Source: Gemmatimonadetes bacterium T265 (GTDB lineage Bacteria; Gemmatimonadota; Gemmatimonadetes; Gemmatimonadales; Gemmatimonadaceae). Taken from it: a stretch of 64,000 nucleotides of DNA. Made by a program: the position numbers and the translations under genes. A model generated the notes under the pieces. The model ran no database searches. It saw nothing but the letters and a program-made list of their open reading frames with translations, and was not told where the DNA came from. Shown in pieces: positions 52,620 to 62,496 of the stretch. The DNA lies in contig BPUI01000001.1 of NCBI GenBank assembly GCA_019973575.1, positions 1,996,342 through 2,060,341 of the forward strand, given 5' to 3'. Each line of letters starts with the position of its first letter. Position 1 is the first letter of the stretch.

Positions 52620-53204
52620 ATGTCACTCCGCCCGTCGCGCGTCGCGCCCGCCGTCGCCGTGTTTGCCGCCCTCGCATGCGCCGCGTTGCCCGCGCACGCC
52701 CAGTTCGGCGGCGGGGGGCGTCGCCGGCCGCCGAGCGGTGCGTCGGACGACAGCGCCGACGGCCGTCCGCGCCGCGACCCGAACACGATCAACACGGTCG
52801 ACGTGATCATCGAGCGCCGCGGCGACCTCGGCCTCACGCCCGAGCAGGCGGCGCGGGTGAGTGCGGCGAAGACGCGGCGCGACGCGGCCGTCGACACGCT
52901 GAGTGCCCGGGCGGCCGCGCTCCGGCCGCCGAGCGATCCGAATGTGTGGGCGACGATGAGCGACAGCGACCGGGTCGCGATGCGCGACCGGCTGCGGGCG
53001 CGCGCCGCGGCGCTCCGCGCCCAGCGCGACGCGGAGGCGCAGGCGCGCGAGGAGGCCCTGGCGGCGCTCACCCCCGAGCAGCGCGCGCGGGCGCAGAAGA
53101 TCGAGGACGACATGCGGAAGAGCGCGTTCGCTGAGGCGCGCCTGGGCGGCGCGGCGCGGGGGAATGGTCCGGGCGGCGCCGGGGGTCGCGGCGGCCCGCC
53201 CTGA
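52620..53204 (+). CDS. Secreted Spy/LTXXQ-like protein
   Basis: A 194-residue protein with a signal peptide (about 1-27, ending AHAQ) and a Gly/Arg-rich leader. A helical core has GDLGLTPEQAARVSAAK near 67 and AALTPEQRARAQKIEDDM near 152, the LTxxQ pair of Spy-like proteins, with a Gly-rich C-terminal tail. It is the third free Spy-like protein in the cluster. It lies between the FecI-like gene and the TolC operon, 117 bp after the former and 91 bp before the latter. Confidence 0.82.
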   Translation: MSLRPSRVAPAVAVFAALACAALPAHAQFGGGGRRRPPSGASDDSADGRPRRDPNTINTVDVIIERRGDLGLTPEQAARVSAAKTRRDAAVDTLSARAAALRPPSDPNVWATMSDSDRVAMRDRLRARAAALRAQRDAEAQAREEALAALTPEQRARAQKIEDDMRKSAFAEARLGGAARGNGPGGAGGRGGPP

Positions 53205-53295
53205 GCGGCGCGTTCGGGAGGCGGCGCGACGCGGGCTGCGCGGCACGCGATCTGAAGCGTCCCGCTAAGGGCGCGCTAAACGTCCGGACCCGGCC

Positions 53296-54720
53296 ATGCG
53301 TTCAGGTCGTGGAGGCCGGGCGGTCGGCGTGACCGCCCGGCCGCCTCGGCCTTTGCCCTTCGCGATGCTCATTGCCGCTCAGCCTCCCGTCACGCCGCCG
53401 GTCACACAGGCCCCTGTCGTCTTCGACACGGCCGCTCCTCCCGGCACGCTCGCCTCGGACAGCGCCACCGGGCGTCCGATCACGCTCGCCGACGCGATTC
53501 GTACGGCGCAGCGCGCCGCCCCGGGCGCGATCCAGGCGCGCGGGCAGGTGCGCGCGGCCGACGTCACGCGGCGCTTCGCCTACGCCCAGTTCCTGCCTAA
53601 CGTGCAGGTCACCGGCGGCCTCGTGCGGCAGATCAACGTCACGCAGCGCGTCAACTCGCAGACCGGCGAGCTCGTCACCGGGGCCTACCAGACGACGACG
53701 GGGCTGAGCGCCACGCTGACGCTCTTCGACGGCTTCCAGCGCGTCAACACGCTGCGTGCGGCGCGGGCGCAGGGCGTGGCCGCGGGCGCGAACACGCAGG
53801 CGACCAACGCGAGCCTGGCCCTCTCGGTCAAGCAGCAGTACTTCACCGCCGTCGCCGCGCGCGAGACCGAGGCGGCCACGCGCGACCAGCTCGCCCAGGC
53901 GCAGGCGCAGCTCGCGATCGCGAGCGCCAAGCTGCGCGCGCAGACCGCGACGAAGAGCGACTCGCTGCAGGCGGTGATCGCGGTCAACACGGCCCGGCTC
54001 GCGGCGCTCCAGGCGCAGACGGACCGCGCGAACGCCGACGCCACGCTCACCCGCGTGATCGGCGCCGACCGCCCGGTGAGCGCCACCGCGGATGGACTCC
54101 CCGACGACACCACGCTTACCGCCGACAGCGTCTCTCTCGCGCGCCTCGCGGCCGCGGGCCCGGTCGTGCGGCAGGCGCAGGCGACCGCGCAGCAGGCCCG
54201 GTACACGGCGAAGGCGGCGCGTGCGGCCTACTTCCCCTCGCTCTCGCTCGGCTACAGCCGCAATCTGTCGGGCGCGTCGAGCACACTCGACCCGTTCGGG
54301 ACGAGCTACGTGCCGAGCGGGCAGCTGCGCCTCTCGCTATCGCTGCCCGTGTTCGACCAGTTCAGCACGGCGGTCAACGTGGCCAACAGCGAGGTCTCGC
54401 TCGCCAACAGCGAGGCCAACGTGCGCGACCAGGAGCTCGCGGCACAACAAACGCTGGTGCAGGCGATCAACGGTCTGCGCACGGCACGGCAGCAGGTCGC
54501 GGCGGAGACCGACGCGATCGCCGCCGCGCAGGAGAACCTGCGCGTGCAGAGTCAGCGCTACCAACTCGGCGTCGCGACGTCGCTCGACGTGCTCACGGCG
54601 CAGTCGACGCTGACGCAGGCCCGGCTCGCGCTCGTGCAGGCCCGGTTCTCCGCCCGCACCGCGCGCGCGCAGCTCGAGGCGCTCGTCGGCGACGCGACGG
54701 CCGCCGGTACCACCCCGTGA
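53296..54720 (+). CDS. TolC-family outer-membrane efflux protein
   Basis: A 474-residue protein of normal TolC length. From ATG 53296 the N-terminus reads as a signal peptide with hydrophobic core LPFAMLIA and a site after AAQ; an in-frame GTG at 53329 would also keep it. Two OEP repeats follow: about 55-240 with AQFLPNVQVTGGLVRQINVT, and about 260-465 with ARAAYFPSLSLGYSRN. These build the trans-periplasmic channel. Its TGA overlaps the GTG of the MacA-like gene by 4 bp, so channel and adaptor are translationally coupled. Confidence 0.92.
   Translation: MRSGRGGRAVGVTARPPRPLPFAMLIAAQPPVTPPVTQAPVVFDTAAPPGTLASDSATGRPITLADAIRTAQRAAPGAIQARGQVRAADVTRRFAYAQFLPNVQVTGGLVRQINVTQRVNSQTGELVTGAYQTTTGLSATLTLFDGFQRVNTLRAARAQGVAAGANTQATNASLALSVKQQYFTAVAARETEAATRDQLAQAQAQLAIASAKLRAQTATKSDSLQAVIAVNTARLAALQAQTDRANADATLTRVIGADRPVSATADGLPDDTTLTADSVSLARLAAAGPVVRQAQATAQQARYTAKAARAAYFPSLSLGYSRNLSGASSTLDPFGTSYVPSGQLRLSLSLPVFDQFSTAVNVANSEVSLANSEANVRDQELAAQQTLVQAINGLRTARQQVAAETDAIAAAQENLRVQSQRYQLGVATSLDVLTAQSTLTQARLALVQARFSARTARAQLEALVGDATAAGTTP
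53314..53342. other. 12-bp perfect hairpin at the start of the TolC gene
   Basis: GGCCGGGCGGTC, a 5-nt loop and GACCGCCCGGCC form a strong stem 18 bp after the ATG at 53296. It covers the alternative GTG at 53329. It could hinder translation initiation or terminate transcription from upstream. Confidence 0.55.
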
Positions 54721-56285
54721 CCCCTGCTCCCGTGCCGCACCGCCCCGCCGGCCGCACCGCCGTCATCCCCGTTGTGCTCGCGGCGGGGGCCGCGCTCGCC
54801 GCCGCAGGCCTGGCCGGCTGCGCCAAGAAGCAGGCCGACGCGGCGAGCGTCGTGCAGACCGCGCCGGCCGCGCGGCAGACGATCGTCGTCGACGTCGAGG
54901 CCACGGGGCAGATCACCCCGATCAACGCGGTCGACGTCCGGTCGCAGGCGTCGGGGCAGATCACGGCGCTGCTCGTGCAGACCGGGTCGGCCGTCAAGCA
55001 GGGCGATGTCCTCGCCCGCATCGACCCGCGCATCTCGGCCGCGGCGTTCAACCAGGCCAACGCGGCCGTCACCGCGGCGCAGGCGCAGGTCCAGATCACC
55101 CGCACGCAATACGTGCGCGACACCACGCTGCTGCGTCAGGGCGTGCTCACCGCGACCGACGTCGAGAGCGCACGCCTGGCCTACGCCAACGCGCAGTCGG
55201 CGCTCGTCGCGTCGCAGTCGCAGCTGCAGAACGCGCGCATCGGGATCGAGAACGTCGTGATCCGGGCGCCGTCGGCGGGCGTGGTCATCGCGCGCCCGGT
55301 CTCGCTGGGGCAGGTCATCGCCTCGTCGACCAGCTCGCCGTCGGGCGGTACCGACCTCATGACCCTCGCCGACCTCGGCGCCGTCTACGACAGCACCCTC
55401 GTCAACGAGAGCGACATCGGGCGCGTGAAGTCCGGCCAGGAGGCGCGCGTGACGGTCGACGCGTACCCGGGGCGCACGTTCCGCGGCGTGGTGCAGAAAG
55501 TCGAGCCGCAGGCCACGGTGCAGCAGAGCGTGACGTTCTTCCCGGTGCTTATCCGCATCGACAATCCGGACCGCGCGCTCATGCCCGGGATGAACACCGA
55601 CGTCTCGGTACTTGTCTCGGAGCGCGACAACGTTCTCGCGGTGCCGCTCGACGCCGTACGCAGTGGGCGCGAGGCGGCGACCGCCGCGAGCGCGCTCGGC
55701 CTCGACGCGGACTCGGTCCGGGCGCTGTTGCAGGCCCAGCGCGGCCGCGGCGCCGGTGGCGTCGGCGCCGACACGCCCGGGAGCGTCCGAGTCGCCGCGG
55801 GCGGCGCCAGCGGCGGGCCCGGTGCGGGTGCGCAGGGTGCGGGTGGCGCGGGCCGCCGGGCGCGCGGCGGGACTGGCGCGGGTGGCGGTGGGCAGGGAGG
55901 CTCCGGCAGCGCGTCGGGCGGCGGACGCGGCGGCCAGGGCGGCGCAGGCGGCCAGGGCGGCGGCGGCGGCGCGCTCACCCCGGGGTCGCACGCCGTCGTC
56001 TTCGTGAAGCAGACCGCGCAGCAGAAACCGACCTTCACCCCGCGCGTGGTCACGATCGGCCTCTCGAACTACGACTACGCCGAGGTCACGAACGGCCTGC
56101 AGGAGGGCGAACAGGTCGCGCTCGTCTCGGCCGCGGTGTTGCAGCAGCAGCGGACGCAGCAGCAGGATCAGATCCGCAGTCGGACGGCGCTGCCCGGGAT
56201 TGGCGGCGGGTCCAACACGCGCTCGGGGTCCGGATCCGGCGGCTCGGGCGGAGGCAGCCGCGGCGGCGGCGGCCCGCCCCCCTGA
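54717..56285 (+). CDS. MacA-like periplasmic adaptor lipoprotein
   Basis: A 522-residue HlyD/RND-type adaptor beginning at GTG 54717. A lipoprotein signal has its lipobox near residue 35 (LAGCAKKQ). The biotinyl-lipoyl half-domains include GQITPINAVDVRSQASGQIT and VIRAPSAGVVIARPV, with the coiled-coil hairpin between them (about 105-185). The beta-barrel domain is near 225-300. A Gly/Ala/Gln-rich insertion of about 60 residues (about 360-420) interrupts the membrane-proximal part, and the C-terminus is also Gly-rich. It links the TolC channel to the MacB-like permease downstream. Confidence 0.9.
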   Translation: MTPAPVPHRPAGRTAVIPVVLAAGAALAAAGLAGCAKKQADAASVVQTAPAARQTIVVDVEATGQITPINAVDVRSQASGQITALLVQTGSAVKQGDVLARIDPRISAAAFNQANAAVTAAQAQVQITRTQYVRDTTLLRQGVLTATDVESARLAYANAQSALVASQSQLQNARIGIENVVIRAPSAGVVIARPVSLGQVIASSTSSPSGGTDLMTLADLGAVYDSTLVNESDIGRVKSGQEARVTVDAYPGRTFRGVVQKVEPQATVQQSVTFFPVLIRIDNPDRALMPGMNTDVSVLVSERDNVLAVPLDAVRSGREAATAASALGLDADSVRALLQAQRGRGAGGVGADTPGSVRVAAGGASGGPGAGAQGAGGAGRRARGGTGAGGGGQGGSGSASGGGRGGQGGAGGQGGGGGALTPGSHAVVFVKQTAQQKPTFTPRVVTIGLSNYDYAEVTNGLQEGEQVALVSAAVLQQQRTQQQDQIRSRTALPGIGGGSNTRSGSGSGGSGGGSRGGGGPPP

Positions 56286-56353
56286 CCGTGGCTGACCGCG
56301 CCGCCGACCCCGCCTTCGGGCCACCCCACGTTCGGGGCGCCGCGTTGGAGCAC

Positions 56354-56385
56354 GAAACGCCTAGCACCTGAAACGCCTAGCACCT
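56354..56385. repeat. 16-bp perfect tandem repeat before the macB-like gene
   Basis: GAAACGCCTAGCACCT occurs twice in immediate tandem (56354-56369, 56370-56385), ending 12 bp before the ATG at 56398. It lies in the 112-bp gap of the operon. It could alter the distance of upstream signals or bind a regulator. Confidence 0.7.
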
Positions 56386-56397
56386 GAGAGGTCCGAG

Positions 56398-57768
<1,371 letters not shown>

Positions 57769-57832
57769 TTCACGCTTCTCGCCCGCCGGACCCGCTCCGT
57801 TCGGCTGGGTGGGTGGGGCGGGTAGGGCGACC

Positions 57833-58735
57833 TTACAACACCTGCACCACCTTCGTCTCCGATCGCGCGAGTACCTCCTCCGGCACGAAAAAGTCCGCGA
57901 CGAGCCCCCCCTCTCCGCCCTGCGGCGCGTACCGGGCGAAGTCCGTCACCCCCTCCTCGCGGAGCACCTCCTCGTCGATGAAGAAGTTGCCGGTGCACTC
58001 CCGCGCTGGCCGCGCGAGGATCGCGTGCGCCGCGTCGGCGACGATCTCCGGGGACCGGCTCATGCGCGCCATCCGGTCTCCGCCGAGCACGTTGCGCACG
58101 GCCGCCGTGTCGATCGCGGTGAGCGGCCAGAGCGAGTTCACCGCGATCCCCTCTCCGCGGAACTCCTCGGCCATGCCGAGCGTGCACAGGCTCATGCCGT
58201 ACTTCGCGATCGAGTACGCCACGTGGCCCGCGAACCAGCGCGGGCGCAGGTCGAGCGGCGGCGAGAGCGTGAGCACGTGCGGGTTCGCCGCGCGGCGCAG
58301 GTGCGGCAGCGCGAGCTGCGTGCAGAGGAACGTCCCGCGCGCGTTCACCGCCTGCATCAGGTCGTAGCGCTTGATCGGCGTCTCGGCCGTCGGCGTGAGG
58401 CTGATCGCGCTCGCGTTGTTCACCACGACGTCGATCCCGCCGAACGCGGCCACCGCCCGATCGATCGCCGCCTGCACCTGCTCCTCGGAGCGGATGTCGC
58501 AGACGAGGCCGAGCGCCCGCCCCCCCGCCGCCTCGATCTCGGCGGCGGCGCTGTGCACCGTGCCCGGGAGCTTGGGGTGCGGCACGTCGGTCTTCGCCGC
58601 GACGACGACGTTCGCGCCGTCGCGCGCCGCCCGCCGCGCGATGGCGAGCCCGATGCCGCGGCTCCCCCCGGTGATGAACAACGTCTTGCCGGCGAGGGGG
58701 CCGGCGGCCCCGGCGGACGGGTCTGCGACGCTCAT
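57833..58735 (-). CDS. HSDL2-like short-chain dehydrogenase
   Basis: A 300-residue SDR. The opening LAGKTLFITGGSRGIGLAIA contains the glycine-rich cofactor loop. The AAKTDVPHPKLPGTVHSAA segment is characteristic of the hydroxysteroid dehydrogenase-like protein 2 group. NNASA and YSIAK (catalytic Tyr and Lys) are present in order. The sterol carrier domain found in eukaryotic HSDL2 is absent, as in other bacterial members. The substrate is unknown. It is convergent with the MacB-like gene. Confidence 0.9.
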   Translation of the reverse strand: MSVADPSAGAAGPLAGKTLFITGGSRGIGLAIARRAARDGANVVVAAKTDVPHPKLPGTVHSAAAEIEAAGGRALGLVCDIRSEEQVQAAIDRAVAAFGGIDVVVNNASAISLTPTAETPIKRYDLMQAVNARGTFLCTQLALPHLRRAANPHVLTLSPPLDLRPRWFAGHVAYSIAKYGMSLCTLGMAEEFRGEGIAVNSLWPLTAIDTAAVRNVLGGDRMARMSRSPEIVADAAHAILARPARECTGNFFIDEEVLREEGVTDFARYAPQGGEGGLVADFFVPEEVLARSETKVVQVL

Positions 58736-58856
58736 GGGTAGCGCTCCAAAGACTACCGGTAGGGTCGTGCGGTCGTCGCCACATCCAACCCGGCAGGGCC
58801 GGAGCTGTCAACCGGGCGGGGCCGCGCGCGCCCCGCCCGGGGCGCCTAACGCGCGG

Positions 58857-59474
58857 TCAGAACCGGATCCCGACCGTGATCGGGATGTAGGTGACCGGCG
58901 CCGCGTCGGTCTGGACGCCGTGCGCGCGCGCCTCGAGGAAGACCGTGATTCCCGAGAGCGGCAGTTCGATTCCGGCGCCGCCGTTGACGCCGAACTTCGT
59001 CTGCGAGTTGTCGTTCTGCGAGATCGTCGTCCCGCCGTCGGTGTAGCTCGTCCCGCCGCCGATGCTGTACACGCCGACGCCGCCGAGCAGGTAGGGCCGC
59101 AGGCCGCCCGTGGTCGGCAGGCGGTAGACGAGGTCGCCCGTGCCGCGGAAGAAGTGCGTGTTGGCGCTGACGTTCGCGCCGAACGCGTTCTCGACGTCGG
59201 TGAGCACCGAGCTCTTGACGTCGAACCGGTCGTACCCGACCTCGAGTCGGATCGAGAGCGGCCCGGGCGCCGGGTGGAAGTCGACGAGGCCGCCGACCGA
59301 GTACCCCGAATTCAGGTTGTCGCCGAGGCGTCCGACCGGCACGGCGAGTCCGCCCGAAACGCCGAACGAGAACGGGTTCGACACGGGCGACGGGAACTGT
59401 GCGCGCGCGGTGTGCGGCGCGGCCGCGAGGGCGGCGCCGACGGCGGCGAGGGCGAGCGGAGCGAGCTTGGTCAT
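58857..59474 (-). CDS. Small outer-membrane beta-barrel protein
   Basis: A 205-residue protein with a signal peptide (about 1-25, ending ARAQ). Alternating beta strands are typical of eight-stranded OmpA/OmpW-like barrels (SFGVSGGLAVPVGRLGDNL, LRPYLLGGVGVYSIGGG), and the C-terminus ends GIRF with the terminal Phe needed for BAM insertion. Function is unknown. Its ATG overlaps the stop of a tiny upstream ORF (ATGA). Confidence 0.8.
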   Translation of the reverse strand: MTKLAPLALAAVGAALAAAPHTARAQFPSPVSNPFSFGVSGGLAVPVGRLGDNLNSGYSVGGLVDFHPAPGPLSIRLEVGYDRFDVKSSVLTDVENAFGANVSANTHFFRGTGDLVYRLPTTGGLRPYLLGGVGVYSIGGGTSYTDGGTTISQNDNSQTKFGVNGGAGIELPLSGITVFLEARAHGVQTDAAPVTYIPITVGIRF

Positions 59475-59641
59475 CGGAAGAGGAAGGTGTGCGTGGCGAA
59501 GAGTGCCCCCGCCGCGCCGAGCGCGACCGCCGCCTCACACGCCGCCGACGCGAGCCAGAGCCGCGGCGGGATCGGCGACGTCGGACGTGGGTGGGGCGCG
59601 CGCAGTGCTGCGAGAGGCATCGGTGGAAGGCGGAGGCGCAT
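59471..59641 (-). CDS. Small hypothetical ORF with one hydrophobic segment
   Basis: A possible 56-residue protein starting at ATG 59641 (alternative ATG 59620). It has a basic, Pro-rich first half and one hydrophobic stretch (about 28-50). Its TGA overlaps the ATG of the outer-membrane barrel gene by 4 bp, so it may be a small membrane protein or a leader for translational coupling. I do not recognise it. Confidence 0.4.
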   Translation of the reverse strand: MRLRLPPMPLAALRAPHPRPTSPIPPRLWLASAACEAAVALGAAGALFATHTFLFR

Positions 59642-59899
59642 GGCCGTGGACCGGTGGAGGGTCGACGTGGAATCGAAGCGGGGCGCGGCGCGGCGCAGCA
59701 CCGCTGCTGCGCCCGCGGGCCGCTCGCGCGGCCTCCGTGCCTACCTCATTGGACGTCGCGACGCGCCCGAACGTTTAGACGCCGGATTCCCGGCGCCGGC
59801 CCTGCTGCCTAACGAACGGCGGCCGGTCCGCGTGTGTGGGGCGTCCGCCGGCCGCGCGCGCACCGGGCTTGCACCGGCACCCGCGAGCCGCCCCATTCG

Positions 59900-60982
59900 A
59901 TGACCCCGACGTCGACGCCCTCCCTACCTCCGCCCACGTCGCGCGACCGCCGCGCGGGCGACCGGCGCCGCGGCGGCCGCCGGCGCGCCGACGTGTGGGT
60001 GCGCCGCGCGCGGCGCGCCGCCTGGGGCGCCGCGGCGCTCGGCGCGGCGTTCCTCGCGCTGCGCGTCGTCTGGCCCGCGCTCGTCGTCGCCGCGCCGCGC
60101 ACCGAGACGCGGACGCTCGTCGTCGGTGGCCGCGCGCGGAGCTATCGGCTGCACCACCCCGAGGCGTGGGACCCCGAGCAGCCACTCCCCCTCGTGCTCG
60201 CCTTCCACGGCCACACCGCGACCGGACGCACGATGGAGTACGAGTCGGGGCTCGATGCGGCCGCCGACCGGGCGCGCGTGCTCGTCGCCTACCCCGACGG
60301 CGTGTCGCGCGTCCCCGCGCTCGCACGCGTGCCGCTCGTCGGCCCCGCGCTCGCCGGCCTCACGCGCACCTGGAACGTCGGCGCCTGCTGCGCGCCCGCG
60401 TCGACCGACGCCGTCGACGACGTCGCCTTCGCGGCCGCGGTGGTGCGTACGCTCGCCGCGGACGGGTCGGTGGACCCGGCGCGCGTCTACGCGACCGGCT
60501 TCTCGATCGGCGGCACGCTCGCCCTCAAGCTCGCGTGCGACCGCGCCGGGCTCGTCGCCGCGGTCGCGAGTATCGAAGGCACGATGCCCGACGTGGCGTG
60601 CGCGCCCCCGGCCCCGACGCCGGTCTGGCTCGTGCGCGGGGGCGAGGACGCGGAGCTGCGCGCCGACCTGGCCGAGAACCGCGGGCAGGGTGGGTCGTAT
60701 CGGTTTGCGGAGTCGATGCGGGTCGCCCTCGCGTTCTGGGCGCGCCGGAACGCGTGCGCGGGACCCGTGGTTCGGCACGCGACGGCGCGGGTCGCGACGG
60801 AAGCCTACGCGGGGTGCCCCGGCGCGCTCGCCGCGGCGCAGCTCCTCGTCCACGGCAACGCGCACGCGTGGCCGGGCGGGCGGCGGCCGTGGCTGCTCGC
60901 GCCGCGCCCGGCGCCGGGCGTGCCGCTGTCGCGCTGGCTGCTCACCTTCTTCCTCGCCCACGGCGGCGCGCCCACGCGCTGA
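59900..60982 (+). CDS. Membrane-anchored CE1/LpqC-like esterase (PHB depolymerase family)
   Basis: A 360-residue protein. An Arg-rich cytoplasmic leader (1-45) precedes a single membrane helix (about 46-66), so it is a signal anchor with the hydrolase outside. LVLAFHGHTATGRTMEYESG, nucleophile elbow ATGFSIGGTLALKLACD (Ser near 203), an Asp region and HGNAHAWPGG for the base match the LpqC/feruloyl esterase/PHB depolymerase group. Substrates in the family are aromatic or polyester esters; the actual one is unknown. Confidence 0.88.
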   Translation: MTPTSTPSLPPPTSRDRRAGDRRRGGRRRADVWVRRARRAAWGAAALGAAFLALRVVWPALVVAAPRTETRTLVVGGRARSYRLHHPEAWDPEQPLPLVLAFHGHTATGRTMEYESGLDAAADRARVLVAYPDGVSRVPALARVPLVGPALAGLTRTWNVGACCAPASTDAVDDVAFAAAVVRTLAADGSVDPARVYATGFSIGGTLALKLACDRAGLVAAVASIEGTMPDVACAPPAPTPVWLVRGGEDAELRADLAENRGQGGSYRFAESMRVALAFWARRNACAGPVVRHATARVATEAYAGCPGALAAAQLLVHGNAHAWPGGRRPWLLAPRPAPGVPLSRWLLTFFLAHGGAPTR

Positions 60983-61010
60983 CCCGTTCGGGCGCGGCTA
61001 CTTTGCGCGC

Positions 61011-61439
61011 ATGTCCGCGACGCTCGACGAACGCCCGGGCGGCCACGTCCTCCTGCTCGACGAACACCGCGTCACGCAGCTCCTCGTCGAGCTGCGGGCG
61101 ATCCGGCTGCTCACCTACTCGCTGAACGACGCGCTGGAACTCCGCGTGGGTGTGCCGTTCACGCTGCGGCAGGCCGACGGCGAGCCGCGCCGGATCGACC
61201 CCGCGGAGCCGGAGCAGCTCGCGCCGCTGCTCACGCTCGTCGGGCGCCGGGCGGAGGCGCTCGACGTGGCGGCACGGGGGGCGATCGAGGTCGCCTTCAG
61301 CGACGGCACGCTGCTCAGCGTCGACCCGCACCCGCGCCAGGAGGCGTGGCAGCTCCAGGGCGCGGGCGGGCTCGAAGGGTTGGTCTACCGGTCGCCGCCT
61401 GGGGGCGGGCGGCCGTGGACGCGCGTCAGCGGCCCGTAG
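61011..61439 (+). CDS. Hypothetical protein, DUF6188-like
   Basis: A 142-residue soluble protein: HRVTQLLVELRAIRLLTYSL, ELRVGVPFTLRQADGEPRRI, and a late AFSDGTLLSVDPHPRQEAWQ. The pattern of short beta strands resembles DUF6188 proteins, but this is a tentative match. Its 3' end overlaps the 3' end of the minus-strand gene at 61426 by 14 bp. It follows the esterase gene by 28 bp and may be co-transcribed. Confidence 0.6.
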   Translation: MSATLDERPGGHVLLLDEHRVTQLLVELRAIRLLTYSLNDALELRVGVPFTLRQADGEPRRIDPAEPEQLAPLLTLVGRRAEALDVAARGAIEVAFSDGTLLSVDPHPRQEAWQLQGAGGLEGLVYRSPPGGGRPWTRVSGP

Positions 61440-61746
61440 AGTCGGGCTTCGCCTTGTGGTGCGGCGTGACCCGGTGCTTTACGTAGGTCCCGGCCTTCTT
61501 GCCGGCCTTCGCCGTTGCGTCCGCGCCGGTGACCACGGCGTTCTTGGTGTCGACGGCCGCCTTGCCGACCGTTTTCTTCGAGCGCTTGAACACGCGCTTG
61601 GCTTCGTGGCCGGTATTGCTCGCGGCCTCCTTCACGTTGCGCGGGTGGTAGGCGGTGTCCTTCGTGGCGGCCTGCGCGCCCGCGTGGCGGGCGGGCACGG
61701 CAACGACGGCGGCCGCGATCAACGCGGCGGCGAACGTGCGCTTCAT
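61426..61746 (-). CDS. Small secreted basic protein, unknown function
   Basis: A 106-residue precursor with a signal peptide (about 1-25, ending AGAQ). The mature part is Lys/Ala-rich and probably helical (GHEAKRVFKRSKKTVGKAA, TGADATAKAGKKAGTYVKH). Such short basic exported proteins are common and unassigned; DNA or LPS binding would be speculation. It is divergent from the GNAT gene at 61770 with only 23 bp between the starts, so their control regions overlap. Confidence 0.65.
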   Translation of the reverse strand: MKRTFAAALIAAAVVAVPARHAGAQAATKDTAYHPRNVKEAASNTGHEAKRVFKRSKKTVGKAAVDTKNAVVTGADATAKAGKKAGTYVKHRVTPHHKAKPDSTGR

Positions 61747-61769
61747 GAAAACACTCCGGTGGAGGTGAT

Positions 61770-62399
61770 GTGACGGACCTGACGACGGCACGGACCGCGC
61801 CAGACTCGGCCGGCCCCCCCGTCCGCCTGCGCGTCGCCATGGCCGACGACGCGGACGCGCTGACCGCGTTCGCCGCGCGCGCGTTCACCGGCACGTACGC
61901 GCGCGGCGGCTCTGGGGTGACGGCCACGAGCCGCCCGGAGGACGTCGCCGCGTACGTGGCCGAGCGCTTCACGCCCGAACGGCAACGCGCGGAGCTGGCG
62001 GACGTCGACCTCGTCACGCTCGTCGCGGAGGTGCCGACCATGGAGGTGCCGACCGGCGGCGCGGCGGAGTGGGCCGGGTACGCGCAGCTTCGCCGCCGGC
62101 CGTCCGCCGCCGCGCCGACCCCGTCGGCGTGTGCGGGCGCGCACCCGCGCGAGCTCGCACGCTTGTACGTCGCGCCCGCGTGGCACGGACGCGGCGTGGC
62201 CGGCATGCTGATGGACGCGGTGCAGGTTCGCGCGAGCGCCGAACCGGGCGGGGCGGACCCGCTCTGGCTCGCCGTCGCCCAGGCGAACGTGCGCGCCGTC
62301 GCCTTCTACCGGCGGTGCGGCTTCGTCGTCGCGGGCGCGACGACGTTCACGATGGGCGCCGAGTGTCAGGACGACTGGCTCATGGTGTGGCGCGGGTGA
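61770..62399 (+). CDS. GNAT N-acetyltransferase
   Basis: A 209-residue GNAT protein. RLRVAMADDADALTAFAARA opens the domain, and ELARLYVAPAWHGRGVAGML (about 128-147) is motif A with the acetyl-CoA loop. LAVAQANVRAVAFYRRCGFV (about 170-189) is motif B. The early AARAFTGTYARGG stretch fits the RimI/YjaB-like subgroup. The acceptor is unknown. The start is GTG 61770. Confidence 0.88.
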   Translation: MTDLTTARTAPDSAGPPVRLRVAMADDADALTAFAARAFTGTYARGGSGVTATSRPEDVAAYVAERFTPERQRAELADVDLVTLVAEVPTMEVPTGGAAEWAGYAQLRRRPSAAAPTPSACAGAHPRELARLYVAPAWHGRGVAGMLMDAVQVRASAEPGGADPLWLAVAQANVRAVAFYRRCGFVVAGATTFTMGAECQDDWLMVWRG

Positions 62400-62496
62400 G
62401 GGAACGCGGGTCCCACGGAGCACGAAGCTCGTAGCAGCGCCGTTGCAACCGGCCGAACGGCCGGTTTGCCTCTTGCCCCTCCGCGTCGCCTTACTC

